A stretch of 64,000 nt of DNA, taken from the NCBI GenBank assembly GCA_027625915.1, contig JANTQA010000036.1, forward strand, positions 925,501 to 989,500, given 5' to 3'. The translations under genes and the position numbers were made by a program. The stretch is from Anaeramoeba flamelloides. Its lineage: Eukaryota > Metamonada > Anaeramoebidae. Position 1 is the stretch's first letter. Each line of letters opens with the position of its first letter. The notes under the pieces were generated by a model that saw only the letters and a program-made list of their open reading frames with translations, ran no database searches and had not been told where the DNA came from. Shown one piece after another: positions 1 through 11,165 of this stretch.

Positions 1-1162
1 TTGAAAAAAAAAAAAAAAAAAAATCTATAGTTTAAAAAACATTAAACCAAAATTAAAATTCATACTCTGTTTATGATCGTTAAACTAAAAATCAAAAGAA
101 CATGAACTTATTTCATACACAAGATAATCTTTTTTCTTTCTTCAGGAATTGTAAACCTTAAAAGATTCTTGGGTATTTGAGAATTTTTCTAAATACTAAA
201 TTGTTTAATACAAATTTTTTATTTTGATCTTGGACTTTACAGATTTGTCTTTTTAGGAAAAATAATTTTTTGTAATTGATAAAAAAAAAATTAACAAATT
301 TACTAATAACTCTTAAAAGCTAAGCAGCCTGTAGAGTCTAACTTGACCAACCCTAACAATAAACCCTTAATCCTCAGGTTATTGTTCAGAATATTACCCC
401 AAAGAGAAACAATCCATTTCCAATTAGAATTGTTGTTAATTTTAAATGGGAATATAACTGTCTTTTTTTCAAAGTGTTTCGATCTTGAGGCTCTTTTTTA
501 GATCTCGGTGATTTTTTTTTTCTTTTTTTTCATTTTTATTAAAATGAGTTTTTTTAATCTCAAGAATCTTATAAAATCCTTACTCTATCAAATTTCGAGA
601 GTTGCGAAATAACCACAAATTGGGTTAAATCGAATTAAATTGATTAATTACTCAAAGAATAAAATTTGTTTTATATTGAAGAAATTTGGCCCTTTGGAAA
701 TATAAAAAATGAAAAGATTATTTTTTTAATGCTAATAGGTATTATTGAAATTGCAAATCCTCTTAAACTTTTTTTTTGTTTAATTGAATTTTTTGGAATT
801 GAGATTTCTTTTAACTGTTTTTTTGAATTGAATTTTCTGTTAAAGAGGTACTTTCAAAGATTTTTTTTTGTTATTTAAATCTTGTCAAACAAAAAAAGTA
901 TACAATCACAATATATTTTTAGGTCTCAAGTTGTTTTTTAGTATGGAGCAAATATAAAAGAAGTAACTAGATCACCAATAGTTTATTTCATTCTATTTAG
1001 ATTATTTAAAGTAATTTTATTCACCCTATATATTCTTTTTCCCAACCCAAGATCCCCTCCAAAAGAAATATCAATAAACCCGATTATTTCTTTCTGATTT
1101 CTTCTTCATTTCTGTTCCTAAAATCCCAAAAAGAACTCATTTTTTTTCATTTTCCAATCCAA
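1..1162. other. Gene-free stretch upstream of ATG4
   Basis: A+T-rich with many A and T homopolymers, including an A-run at the very start. Short open frames are present but have the composition of the surrounding spacer and no recognisable motif. The last 100 bases or so are the presumed promoter and leader of ATG4. No core promoter motif stands out. Confidence 0.5.
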
Positions 1163-1541
1163 ATGAATTTTTATAAAACATTATCCAAATTTTGTACGTT
1201 TCCCTTCTCATGCAAAACAATCAAGACTGTCTTTAGAAGTAATATTAACCGTTTCTTTATTTCAAAATTTTAATTCTTTTCTAAAGCTTTAAATAGCAAT
1301 TCAAAAGTTGTCTTGTTTGGTAAGGATTATGAGCCAAAAACAAATGAAGAAAAAAAATGGGATCACCTTTATGAAAAGATTTCCACGATAATATGGGTTA
1401 GCTACAGATCAAATTTCCCACCAATACTCGAAACGATATATACAAATGATCAGGGGTGGGGGTGTGCAATTCGCACAGGTCAAATGATGTTTTCACAAGC
1501 TTTATTATTTACTTTACTTGGGAGAGGTAAAAATTCTTAGA

Positions 1542-1578
<37 letters not shown>

Positions 1579-2653
1579 AACCAACAAACAAAGCCAATCA
1601 TTTGTTCAACTTTTCAAAACAATTTCCAATACACCTAAATAGATTTTAGTCCACAAAAGTGTAACAACCAAGAGGAATTAAAAATTTATAAAAAAGTAAT
1701 TTTTTTTTTTAAGATTATTTATTTTTTTCATTGGAAATTTCTGATCGTATCATAATTATTTGTCGTTATCTCTTCTCAGATTTTGTCATATTTCCTAGAT
1801 TACCCAAGTTCTTGTTATTCAATTCATAACATCTGTTCATACGCTTCCGAAAATTTTAATTACAAAATCGGAAAATGGTTCGGGCCAACTTCGATTGTTC
1901 AAACATTAAAGTTTGCGCCTTTCTCTTCATTTTTTTCTTTTTTTTTGATCGTCTTTCATCTTCTTTATCTTTTTCTTTCTCTATTTCTTTATCTTTTTCT
2001 CTTTTTGATTTTCACAAATTCGTTACAAGCCTTTTTCCTTTATTGTTAAAAACAAAATTAACCTTCCTTTTTTTTCCTTTCCTTTCCTTTCCTCCCGATA
2101 ATTAAATACTTGAAGGTACTTGTATGAACAGAAACACTCCGACCAATTAAGAATTTATGTTTCTGTAGAACCAGACATATATTTAGATAAAATATCAAAA
2201 AGTGAAAAGTTTGTCCCGATCTTTTTTTGTATTTCAACAAGGCTAGGGATGAATTCTCTTAATACAATCTATGTCGAGCAATTAAAAGAACTGTTTACAT
2301 TTCCTCAGTTTATGGGCTTTGTTGGTGGCAAGCCAATGTCTTCCTATTATTTTGTCGGGTGCACAGGCAACCAATTATTATATTTAGATCCACACTACAC
2401 ACAGCCAGTTGTTCAGACAAGCAATGAAGGAGACTTTAATTTTGAATCTTACATACCAAAGGGTATTTCACAAATTAATATTAACAGAATTGATCCTTCA
2501 ATGACCTTAGGGTTCTTATGCAAAAGCGAACAAGAATATGAAAATTTCCTTGAAAGAGCAAATATTTTTATTGAAAAATATCAAGGAAAACAAATCTTTT
2601 CGATCCACAAAAATTCTCCAAATTTTGATTTTGATGACTTTATTGAATTTTAA
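1163..2653 (+). CDS. ATG4: ATG4-family cysteine protease (autophagy), five exons
   Basis: Cytosolic peptidase C54. The family trims the C-terminus of ATG8 to expose its glycine and later removes ATG8 from lipid. Proposed exons are 1163-1193, 1287-1526, 1643-1695, 1780-1910 and 2116-2653. Every junction is GT-AG and the phases join into 330 aa. The N-terminus KVVLFGKDY matches the family's short WxLG-Y segment. The catalytic Cys is about residue 70 in DQGWGCAIRTGQMMFSQ. YSIHNI and KWFGPTSIVQ follow. The Asp and His of the triad are about residues 243 and 245 in YLDPHYTQP. The small third exon (DFSPQKCNNQ...) restores a region the family always has, which supports the splicing. At 330 aa it is slightly shorter than animal ATG4 and lacks a long tail. 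Introns are 84-205 bp. No lesion is seen. The ATG8 substrate is not in the window. Confidence 0.95.
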
Positions 2654-5254
2654 ATATCATTAAGAGATTATTATTTTTATTGTTATTTTTATTATTATTT
2701 TTATTATTATTTTTATTTTTATTTTTATTTATAATACGGGTAAATTCAAAAAATTGTTTTCAGGTTTTTAGTTAAATTTCAATTTTTTATATATTTTTAC
2801 TTTGTTGTGAATTAAGGATTTTATTTGGTTGAAACCTAAAGGTATATTCTGTGAAAAAGTTAATTTTTGAATTTTTTCTGGAAAAACAAATTCTTTTAAA
2901 ATGGAGTTGGTAAATTTATAAAAAAATGGTAATTGAACTAAAAAATTATTTTATTTTTTTTTTTGAAATTGGTTGTTGTTATTTGAATGAGGATGAAAAA
3001 TTATCCAATATATTTTTCTTGATGTGTAATATTTAAATATTACATAGAAGAAAAATATATTGTATAATTTTAAACACCGAGTCAAATAGCGTGAGTTATT
3101 ATATACTTGGAATTAAATTATCAAATTATAAATTAAAAAATTCAAAAAATAAAAAAAAAATTTCTTTCTTGTTTTTTTCTTTTTTTAATCTTTTTTAGCA
3201 AGACAAATTCCAAATTTTTAAACAATAGTTTAATAATTTATTAGCTCTTATAAAAAAAAATTATACTTTTCAGATTAAAATGTTTTTTTAAACATTATTT
3301 TTTTATTTCCTCGCAAGATACCCAAAACAGTCTGTCTACATTAAGAAAAACATATTTAGAATTCGGATTTTGGAAAAAAATTGAAAAAACAGTATATAAC
3401 AGAGAATGTAATGTAGTCGAAAATATTTGTACAAGAGCATATACTTATGTTTGAAATTATCCTATGCCTCTTTGCTTGACTATATTCCAATCCAAAATTT
3501 AATTAAATTGCCAATAGCATTATTACTGTCAAATTCATTTTTAAGGTAAATTGATTTTTTTTTTTTTTTTTTTTGAAGTAAACTTTAAATTGAAATTGAA
3601 TTTATATAAAATTTATCATAATTTTTCTAATAATAAGTAATTTTTGTTTTTTTTTTTTACATTAAATTATTTTATAAAAATTTGTTCTATTTTTTTTTGA
3701 AAAAAAATTATATATGTCATAATTATAAAAAAACATTATTTTTTTCTGATTAATATTTTTCGAAATCTAGCTTATAAATTAATTCGATTTAACCACTAGA
3801 ATATAATTTTTTTTGAATAAAAATACTCTCAACGTTTGAATATCGAAAATATTTTTTGAAATTACTTTGCACTTTTTTATTTTATTATTTTTTGAAAAAT
3901 TAGGGTTGAGTAACTTTCGAAATCAAAGAATAAGTTGATATATTAAATTAAGTTATTTTTCCAGAGAGTTTATCTTTATAGTTGAACTTTTTTATTAATT
4001 TTACCATTTAAAAATAAAAAAAAAATTAGAAGACCAAATTAGTCTCTTTTATGAAAATAAAAATCCGATAATTTAGAATTTGTTTTAGTAAATGAGTTAA
4101 AATAAGATATTGTATATAAAAATATACAAATTTTCAATTTTGAATTCAATCATTTTTGCAAAAAATGTTTTCAAGAAAAAGTTAAATGTAAACTTTATTT
4201 ATTTTTATTTTTATTTTTCATTTAGTTTTTTTAATATTTTCAATGGAAGGTATTTGTTCAGTTTTCCATTTTTAGTTTTTTTTCGGGCTGTATGGATATA
4301 TTATCCTTTATTTCTAAGTTTTTCTTTTTTTAATAATTGAACTTGAAGAAATGAATATTATATTTACTTTTTTTTTTTTATTGTAGATTTAGTTAATCAT
4401 TTAATGTTTTGAATGTCAAGAGAAAAGGAGGACGGCATTATATTGGGAAATATGGGTTTTATCAAGTTTGTGGCTCTTTGAACAATTTTAAAATGTAAAA
4501 TATCTTTCAAAATATTTTTTGATCATAGATCTCTTATTGACCAATAATATTTATTATGAGGGAGTTATTTTATAGTGAAAAAATACTAAATTTTGATTTT
4601 TTTTGATAACAAAAAATTATTTTTCGTTGTAATTACTCCCACCTTAAACCACTAGATTAAAATAAAAAAATATTCAATAACTATTTCGTGTTTAAATAAA
4701 AATTGTCAATTACTGTTGATTATTGATTTCAAACTCTGGCCAATAGAAAAAAAAAAATTTCATGTTAGGAAAAAGTTTTTATTTGAAACATAGGTTTTTA
4801 CTCTGGTTAGACATATTTCTGAAATTTATATATTTTTATATAAAATGAATTAACCATTCTTATGGAAATCAAGGTTGTAAAATGATAATGTAAAGTGAAG
4901 AATTTGCAATCGACATAAAATTCAAACAACAGCCAACATTTTTCATATTGTTATCAAACACCTCAACCTTAGATTCTATTTCAAGACTTTGAATATTACT
5001 TTTGTCTATTTTCATATCAAGTTTTTTTTTCCAATTAAGATTTCTAATTAAAAGATTCTAAATTGCTAAGAAGAAAATAAAACCTATAAGTATATTACCA
5101 ATCAACAAACTAATATGTACCTCCCCCAAAAAGAGACCCAACCAAAATATTATTATTACTAAAAGTTTTTTTAATCATCCCTCAAAATAGAACTATTCAA
5201 CTCTGTTTTCGATTTTGTATCTTTGTGAAAAGTTTTTTGGTACAATTTTGATTT
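2654..5254. other. Gene-free stretch between ATG4 and the quinone reductase gene
   Basis: About 2.6 kb of A+T-rich spacer. It begins with a TTATTT-type simple repeat just after the ATG4 stop (about 2670-2730). It contains one strong palindrome, listed separately. The open frame near 4110-4340 is poly-F/Y/K and looks fortuitous. Nothing else recognised. Confidence 0.5.
3006..3062. repeat. 57-bp near-perfect palindrome
   Basis: The core TGTAATATTTAAATATTACA is a perfect 20-bp palindrome. It is flanked by 15-bp perfect arms (CAATATATTTTTCTT and its reverse complement), separated from the core by 3-4 unmatched bases on each side. The whole could fold into a hairpin. It is about 350 bp beyond the ATG4 stop. 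It could be a small foldback element or a chance A+T structure, but the outer arms argue against chance. Confidence 0.75.
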
Positions 5255-6474
5255 ATGGATTGTTCATTTTTTTTAATTCTTTTGGAAATGAAAAAGTTAA
5301 CCATTTTTCTAATACTCCTTTCGCTTTTCTTTGATTTAATTGTTTCCCCAACTTTTGAAGTTCCACCAAAAAAGGACGAAATTAACATTCAAGCTATTTC
5401 TCCATTGAAAATTCTGATTGTTTATGCCCACGTAATAATATTTCACCTTCTTTCTTCTTTCTCGCTTGTTGTTTTTTGAATTAACACAAAATGGTTTTCT
5501 TTTATTAACAGAACTGAGACTAGATCTTTTGGATTTTCTGTTTGAAAGTGTTATCTTTTTTGAAAAGAACAAAAAAGAAAAGAAAAGAACAAAAAAGAAC
5601 AAAAAAGAAAAGAATAAAAAAGAATAAAAAAGAATAAAAAAGAAAAGAAAAGAAAAATAAAGGGAATTCAGTAAATTCAAAACAAAATTGTTCAAAATAC
5701 CTACAATTAACATCCAAAAGGAAATAACCAATCCCTTTTTTTTTTTTCCACTTTTTTCATTTAAAATAGCCCGAACCAAAATCTTTTAATGGTGCTCTCA
5801 AAAACCAGGCTGTTGAAACTTTAACTGAACTTGGACACGAAGTCAAAGTAAGTGATCTTTATGAAATGGATTGGAAGCACTACTTCGGCAAAGACGCATT
5901 TACCGAGATTGAAGACAAGAGCTTTTTCAAGCCACAAAAGGAATCCATGAACAAAAAATTTATTGAACCAATTAAACAAGAAATGGAAAAGGTTGCATGG
6001 TCTGATCTTGTCATTTTGCAATTCCCAATCTATTGGTTCTCCATGCCCGGTATCATGAAAAACTGGGTTGACTGTGTCTTTGCCCGTGGGTTTGCTTATG
6101 GTGGTGATGTTGGAATTTTAGAAAATGGTGGCTTTAAGGGAAAAAAATTATTAATTTCCATGACAACTGGAGGCCCAAGTATGTTCTATTCAAAAGGCGG
6201 GCAGTTCGGCGAAGTTCAAAGAACACTTTTCCATATCGCGCACGGGATGGGTTTCTTTTGCGGGATGGATTCTCTTAAGCCAGCGATTTGGTATTCACCA
6301 GCACACATCGGACAACAGGCAAGAGCGAAAATGCTCAAGGAATGGGCAGATAGATTAAAAGAAATTGGAAACGAAGAGGTAGTTCCTTTCCATCACACTA
6401 AAGATTACGACCAGAACACTTATCAACTTAAAGAAGGCCTCAAAACAAATCTTGAGATACTTGGGGATTTTTAA
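5255..6474 (+). CDS. NQO1-like NAD(P)H quinone reductase (flavodoxin-2 fold) with N-terminal leader
   Basis: Predicted FAD/FMN-dependent two-electron reductase of quinones. Exons are 5255-5431 and 5770-6474, with a 338-bp GT-AG intron. The joint in YAH/PEPKSFNGAL rebuilds the family's first beta-strand and flavin phosphate loop. Later family motifs are LQFPIYWFSMPGIMKNWVDC, the F-Y-G-G segment, and LISMTTGGP. It ends with the helical tail usual in this family. Length is 293 aa from 5255, or 282 aa from the ATG at 5288, which may be the true start. Either way the first 20 or so residues from the second Met (KKLTIFLILLSLFFDLIVS) form a hydrophobic leader. It looks like a signal peptide or anchor, which is unusual for a family that is normally cytosolic. 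The catalytic domain has no lesion. Confidence 0.92.
5562..5662 (+). repeat. Purine-only AAAAGAAC/AAAAGAAT simple repeat in intron
   Basis: About 100 bp of A and G with rare C or T, made of variations on AAAAAAGAAC and AAAAAAGAAT. It lies wholly inside the single intron of the quinone reductase gene. Open frames across it are translations of the repeat. Confidence 0.8.
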
Positions 6475-8071
6475 ATTTATGAGAATTGAACTTTCCAATT
6501 AAAAATGGAAAAAAAAAATTCATTAATGAATTCATTTCAAAAACTTGCCGACTAGACCCCTTTAACAATGACTATAATGCAGAAAAATATTCTATTATTG
6601 AAATGAGAAACCTATTCATTTACTTTTTTCAAACTTTTTTTTTAATTTTTTTTGTATTTGTTGTGAAAAAATATCTAATTACAATAAAATATACTTTTCA
6701 AAAAAAATATTTTAGAATTGATAATTTTTTTTTAACAAAAAAGTTCTTAAGGATTACGATCCCTGGATAATGAAAAAAAAAAAAGATTATACCGTGTTAT
6801 TTTTAAGGGCATGTTATTTTGGTTATTATCTGATCAATCTTTTACTTCATATGATTTTGAATGTTGTGAAAAAATGAATATTTTTCATTAACCAAAATCC
6901 AAAATATGAGTGTAAGGCAAGAGGTTTGAAGGTAAGATCCATAAAATTGTTAGTTTTTGATTTTTAATTGAAAATATTTTATTTACGTTTGATTTAATTT
7001 GTTTTTTTTTTTAAATAATTTATCTTAATTTTTGGTTATTGTTAATAAAGTAAAATTCGAAATGAATATTTCAATTAATAACAAAAAAATCAATTTTTTT
7101 ATCAACCGACTCCAATTCAAACTTTTTACAACTCCAAAATTCAATTTATAGAAAAAAAATCTGAGTATTAAATAACTTCTAGAAGTTAAAAATACTGAAT
7201 TCGATCCATACAACAAATGGAAATGTTGTCAACTATTTATGATTTACAAAACCTACAAAAAAAAAGAAAAAAATTAATAAAATATCAGTTAATCGATACA
7301 AAAATAAACTATTTTTCAAAAAATTCAGCCCACTTTATAATATTAATTGGAAGTGGTTTTGACTTTTTTACCCATATTCTTATCATTTATTTTTTCAATT
7401 GTTTGATCAGAAAAAAAGAAAAAAGACAGAAATCAGAAAAAGAAAAAAAAAAGAGAAAAACCAATTAAAAAGTAAACCAAAATATGAAAAATAAAAACAA
7501 AAAAACAAATCGAACAGTTAAAATAAAATTAACTTCAAAATCAAAATATTTTTTTAGATAAAATTTTGGGTTTAAATCCATCAAACTACTTCTAAAAAAA
7601 TGAGAAAGCTAAATTAATTTTTTGAAAATAAATTTTCATAAAATTAATATTTTGTTGGGTAACTAAAATGCCTTTATTATTTATTTAGAAAAAAATGAGA
7701 ATTTTTATTACTAATTTTGAGAATGGGTATTTTTTAATTCTATGTGATAATTATTCTAATCGAAGAATTTTTATTTCAGGATTAATGTTTATTAACTAAA
7801 TATATATATTTTTTTAAATATTATTTTAACTATTGTATTGATATTCTTTATTACAAAGAAAACCAGAAGAAAAATACAAGATGAGATTTTTTTTCATTCA
7901 AATTTGTTTAATAATAATCTGAATAATCCACAAATTTCTAAATTAAATTTTTTCAAAAAATTAAAAATTAGAGATTTTTCTCAAATTTATATTTATTTTG
8001 TAAAAAAAAAATGAATAAAAAAATAAAAATTCAAAATATAACAGTATTAATAATATTCATTAATTAATAAA
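6475..8071. other. Gene-free stretch between convergent genes
   Basis: A+T-rich 3'-to-3' spacer between the quinone reductase and the BTB gene. The open frames at 6486-6770 and 7217-7468 are K/F/N-rich without domain-like patterning and were left out. No TIR element was recognised here. Confidence 0.45.
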
Positions 8072-9753
8072 TTATTTTTTTGAAACATATTCAATTGAGT
8101 TACAAATGATAGCTGCGCCATCTGTTTTTGAATTCCAGAATTTGTTCTTTCCAGAGATTGGGAAGATATTAAGAACAACGATTTTACCAAAATCGGGATG
8201 TTTTTGTTTTTCAGAAATAAGAACATTTCCATCTTCCCAAAGTGCAATTGGTTTGGAATTTTGAGGCAAATTGTTGGGATATGTTGAAATATGGAAAGAA
8301 GATTTGCCACCATCAAAGTGTTTTACATCATCCATGATTGGATGCTCAGGTATTTCAACTTTGCCCAATTTTAATCTTTTGTTTTCTAAAAATTCTCCTT
8401 GGAACATTGGTAAGAAATGTTCATCAACGATCCTTCCCGTTAGATGCCCATTCAGATCCATGACCAGCGCAGCACACGAGCAAACAACCACACCTCCTCC
8501 GTTTTCAACGAATTTTGCCAGCATGTTCCCTATTTTGGTACAGCTTTTGATTGTTGAATTTGAAAAGAAAAAGATAACATCATGTTTTGATAACATTTCA
8601 TAATCAACATCAGATTGACTATTTTCTGAAATATTCATGCTTGAGACATTCAACTTTTTATTTTGTTTGAACGAATTAAGAACATTTTTCTTTGGTGACT
8701 CAGAGCGAACAGAGATCATTAATAATACAGAGACACTTTTATTTTTTTTATTTTTTTTATTATTTGGTTTATTTGTATTTGTATTTGTGTTTGTGTTTGT
8801 GTTTGTGCTTGTGTTTGTATTTGAGTTTACATTTGAAGGAGGTTCAATCTCCATTGATGAATTATTTTTTTTTACATCTTTTCCTTTTCCATTTTCATTT
8901 TCAGTTTTATTTACTTTTTGATTGGGCTTGGTTAAAATTGATGTTAAGTTTGTGTTTGAATTTTCAGAATTAACATTATTTGATTGGTTTGTTTGATTTT
9001 GGTTTGGTTGTATGGTATTATTAGAATTGCTTTTCTTGGTGTTTGTGCTTTGGCTTGTGATTGAAGTATTTTCAAATAAAAGAAGTTTTTTTAAACAAGC
9101 ATCGAAAAGGATTTTATAGGGAACAATTTCTTGCTTTGAAATGGATTGTATTTGAAGAGGTGACATTTTTTCAAATGGGACATAAGGCAGCAAGTCACTT
9201 ATTTGATTTTTGATATTGGTGGGTGTTGGCTTTAGGTTTTTCTTTTGTGCCAAGAATTCACCAAAATTGAACACTTTGTTAAAAATTTGTGTTGGTTCAA
9301 TCGACAGCTTTTTGCTTGATAAAATCTATTTGAGAACTGATTTGTCAAATACCCTAAAGTCTTGGATCAAGTGGAGGTTGTCACCATCCTTTAGGAGCAT
9401 GCTCATCATGACTTTTTGTAATTCGCTGATTTGTAATTTTGTTGAAAGCTTTAATATTTTGTTGAGCTTCTCTGTGGGTAATCGTAAATCAATTTCTCCT
9501 TGGTAAATGAACTTTAAAACAGTTTCAAAGCAAGACGCCTCGATGTTGTTGATTTCGATCTCTGAAACAGGCGATACTTGGCTTTTTTCCCATCCATCAA
9601 AAAAAAAACAGTTTTGAAAAAAACTTGGAAAACATCGATAAGATCGTTTTATGGCATTGGAAGACTTTCCTTTCCAACAATAAAAATCGCATCACAGAAT
9701 TTGTCACTGTTGTAAAGTGTTTTGAATTTCTCAGAGGATCTGTATCTTTTCAT
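8072..9753 (-). pseudogene. BTB-BACK protein with C-terminal glutaminase-like (class I GATase-fold) domain; 5' half damaged
   Basis: Reading from the ATG at 9753, the first segment gives LYNSDKFCDAIFIVGKESLP, then CHKTILSMFSKFF, then DGWEKS and FETVLKFIYQGEIDL. This is a BTB/POZ domain. A BACK-like segment follows (LLPYVPFEKMSPLQ), then an N/T/S-rich linker and a 200-residue C-terminal domain. That domain contains DVIFFFSNSTIKS, FVENGGGVVVCSCAALVMDL and GKIVVLNIFPIS, resembling the ThuA/class I amidotransferase-like fold. BTB proteins usually recruit Cullin-3 ligases; the role of the C-terminal fold is unknown. Three lesions interrupt the frame. A +1 shift lies near 9660 (CCAATGCC where CCATGCC would read LPCHK). 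A second lies in the T7/T10 tract at 9599-9630. An in-frame TAG lies near 9328, followed at once by the 400-codon open stretch. The 3' part has no lesion. Either a young pseudogene or homopolymer sequence error would explain this. Confidence 0.7.
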
Positions 9754-10504
9754 TGATTTGAAATACAATAAAGATCAAAAAATCTTCTTTATTTAAAAAG
9801 GGAAAAAAAAATGAAAATATTTCTTTTTTCTTGGACGAAAGAAAACAAAAGAACTATTGAAATGATCATCCTTTTCAAACACTTTTAAACAATTGAAAAA
9901 AGAGTTTCTAGCATTTGAAAAGAGTGAAATATTTGGTAAAAGATGGTATTTTTAGCTTTGTTTCATAAACAAGCAAAATAAAATTAATTCACTTTTTTTG
10001 CTACCATAAATTACCAAATATTTTCTTTCAGCTTGGATGAAGTATGAGCTAGTGTTTATTTTTGTATGGATCCTGATAAAAATCAATTGAGAAAGAATAA
10101 GATTGTTATCTAGAGTGGTCAAAAATATGTACACTTAGAGTAAAAATGTATATTTCAAATAAAACCCCTCTAGAATAATCAAAATACATTTATTTAAAAT
10201 AAAACAAAAAATTTACTCATTTTTTTCACTTTTTTATAAATTCAATTATAATAATTTTTATTCAGTAATTAAAGTTCTTTGATTCAACAATTATTTTTAA
10301 AGAAATTTTACAATTTAAGTTGAAAAATCCAATTTTTCAAGTAAGATTATTTTTTTCAAATTTAATAGTAAAAAATTTGAATATTTTTTTCTTCACAATA
10401 AGAATGTGATTTTATTTTATTTTAAAAAACATTTTAATTTCTTTAATATCTTTCAAATGGGGGATCAATTTTTTTCACAATTAAAAAAAAAAATTATTTT
10501 ATTC

Positions 10505-10703
10505 ACCATAAGTTTCACTTTTAAGGCACAAACTTTCATCAGAATTTAAAGCACATAAAAATCTCAAATTAAGGCACAAAATTTGGATTCTAGTAAAAAT
10601 AAATTGTATCTAATAAAATTTCAAAAAATGTTACTTAATTTGAGATTTTTATGTGCTTTAAATTTAGTTAAAATTTTGTGCCTTAAAAGTGAAACTGACG
10701 GTA
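10505..10703. mobile_element. Hairpin MITE, family 1, copy A
   Basis: The two halves are inverted copies: TTTCACTTTTAAGGCACAAA at the left matches its reverse complement at the right end (ending GTGAAACTGACGG). Inner blocks (AAAGCACATAAAAATCTCAA and complement) are also paired, so almost the whole 200 bp folds back. It is the same family as 42881-43078. The outermost left bases have drifted. No coding capacity. Confidence 0.85.
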
Positions 10704-10729
10704 ATTGAAAAAAAAAATTTTTTTTTTAG

Positions 10730-11165
10730 ATTTTCCTTTAGGTTTTTTTTAGATAGAATAATAAACAGAAAATTTAAGAAATTTTCGATTGATTTCAAAA
10801 ACTAAAAAAAAACCTAGGACATTTTCTGTTAGTTTTTATATTTAATTTTTGTAATAAACCGAAAATTTAATAGATTTTTTAAACAAAAACAAAAAGTAAA
10901 AAAAAATGTATTTAGGTTTTACAGAATTTAAAAAAAATAAGTAAAATCTTTGATTTTTCTCTAGTCTTTCCAACCATGGAAAACCAGGACACTTGACTGG
11001 CATTTTCATTAGGCTTACCAAAATTGAAAAGAAATGAGCTATATCGATGATTGTACTCTATTTTTTTTGAATTCTGGAAAATCTAGTACACTTTTAGTTG
11101 GGGTTTCCAGAACATAAAAAATTGAGTAAATTCTTTGATTTTACTTGATTCTGTTGAATCGTTGA
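10730..11165. repeat. Dispersed T-rich repeat, copy 1
   Basis: Shares the phrases AAATCTTTGATTTT, GAATTCTGGAAAATCTA and a GGTTTTTTT block with 33470-33650 and 61900-62310. It contains two tandem-like versions of the phrase, near 10940 and 11120. Boundaries are approximate. Nature unknown. Confidence 0.5.

Noticed and set aside
1780-1798. Alternative ATG4 acceptor at 1798 joining directly to exon 2
   Set aside because: In frame, but it skips the conserved region before the YSIHN motif. Using exons 1643-1695 and 1780-1910 restores it.
5336-5779. 147-codon minus-strand frame across the quinone reductase intron
   Set aside because: Phe/Ser/Leu-only translation of a purine repeat; it overlaps the real gene antisense and has no domain.
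6486-7468. Open frames after the quinone reductase gene as small genes
   Set aside because: Low-complexity K/F/N composition identical to spacer, no motif, no sign of splicing.
9329-9356. A 27-bp intron removing the in-frame TAG of the BTB gene
   Set aside because: It begins GTATTT and ends ATAG in frame, but 27 bp is far below the other introns (64 bp or more), and the removed residues fit the domain.
9598-9680. A 42-bp intron explaining the BTB frame break
   Set aside because: A GT...AG pair exists but its removal deletes the conserved CHKTIL helix of BTB and is shorter than any other intron here. Indels explain the frame better.
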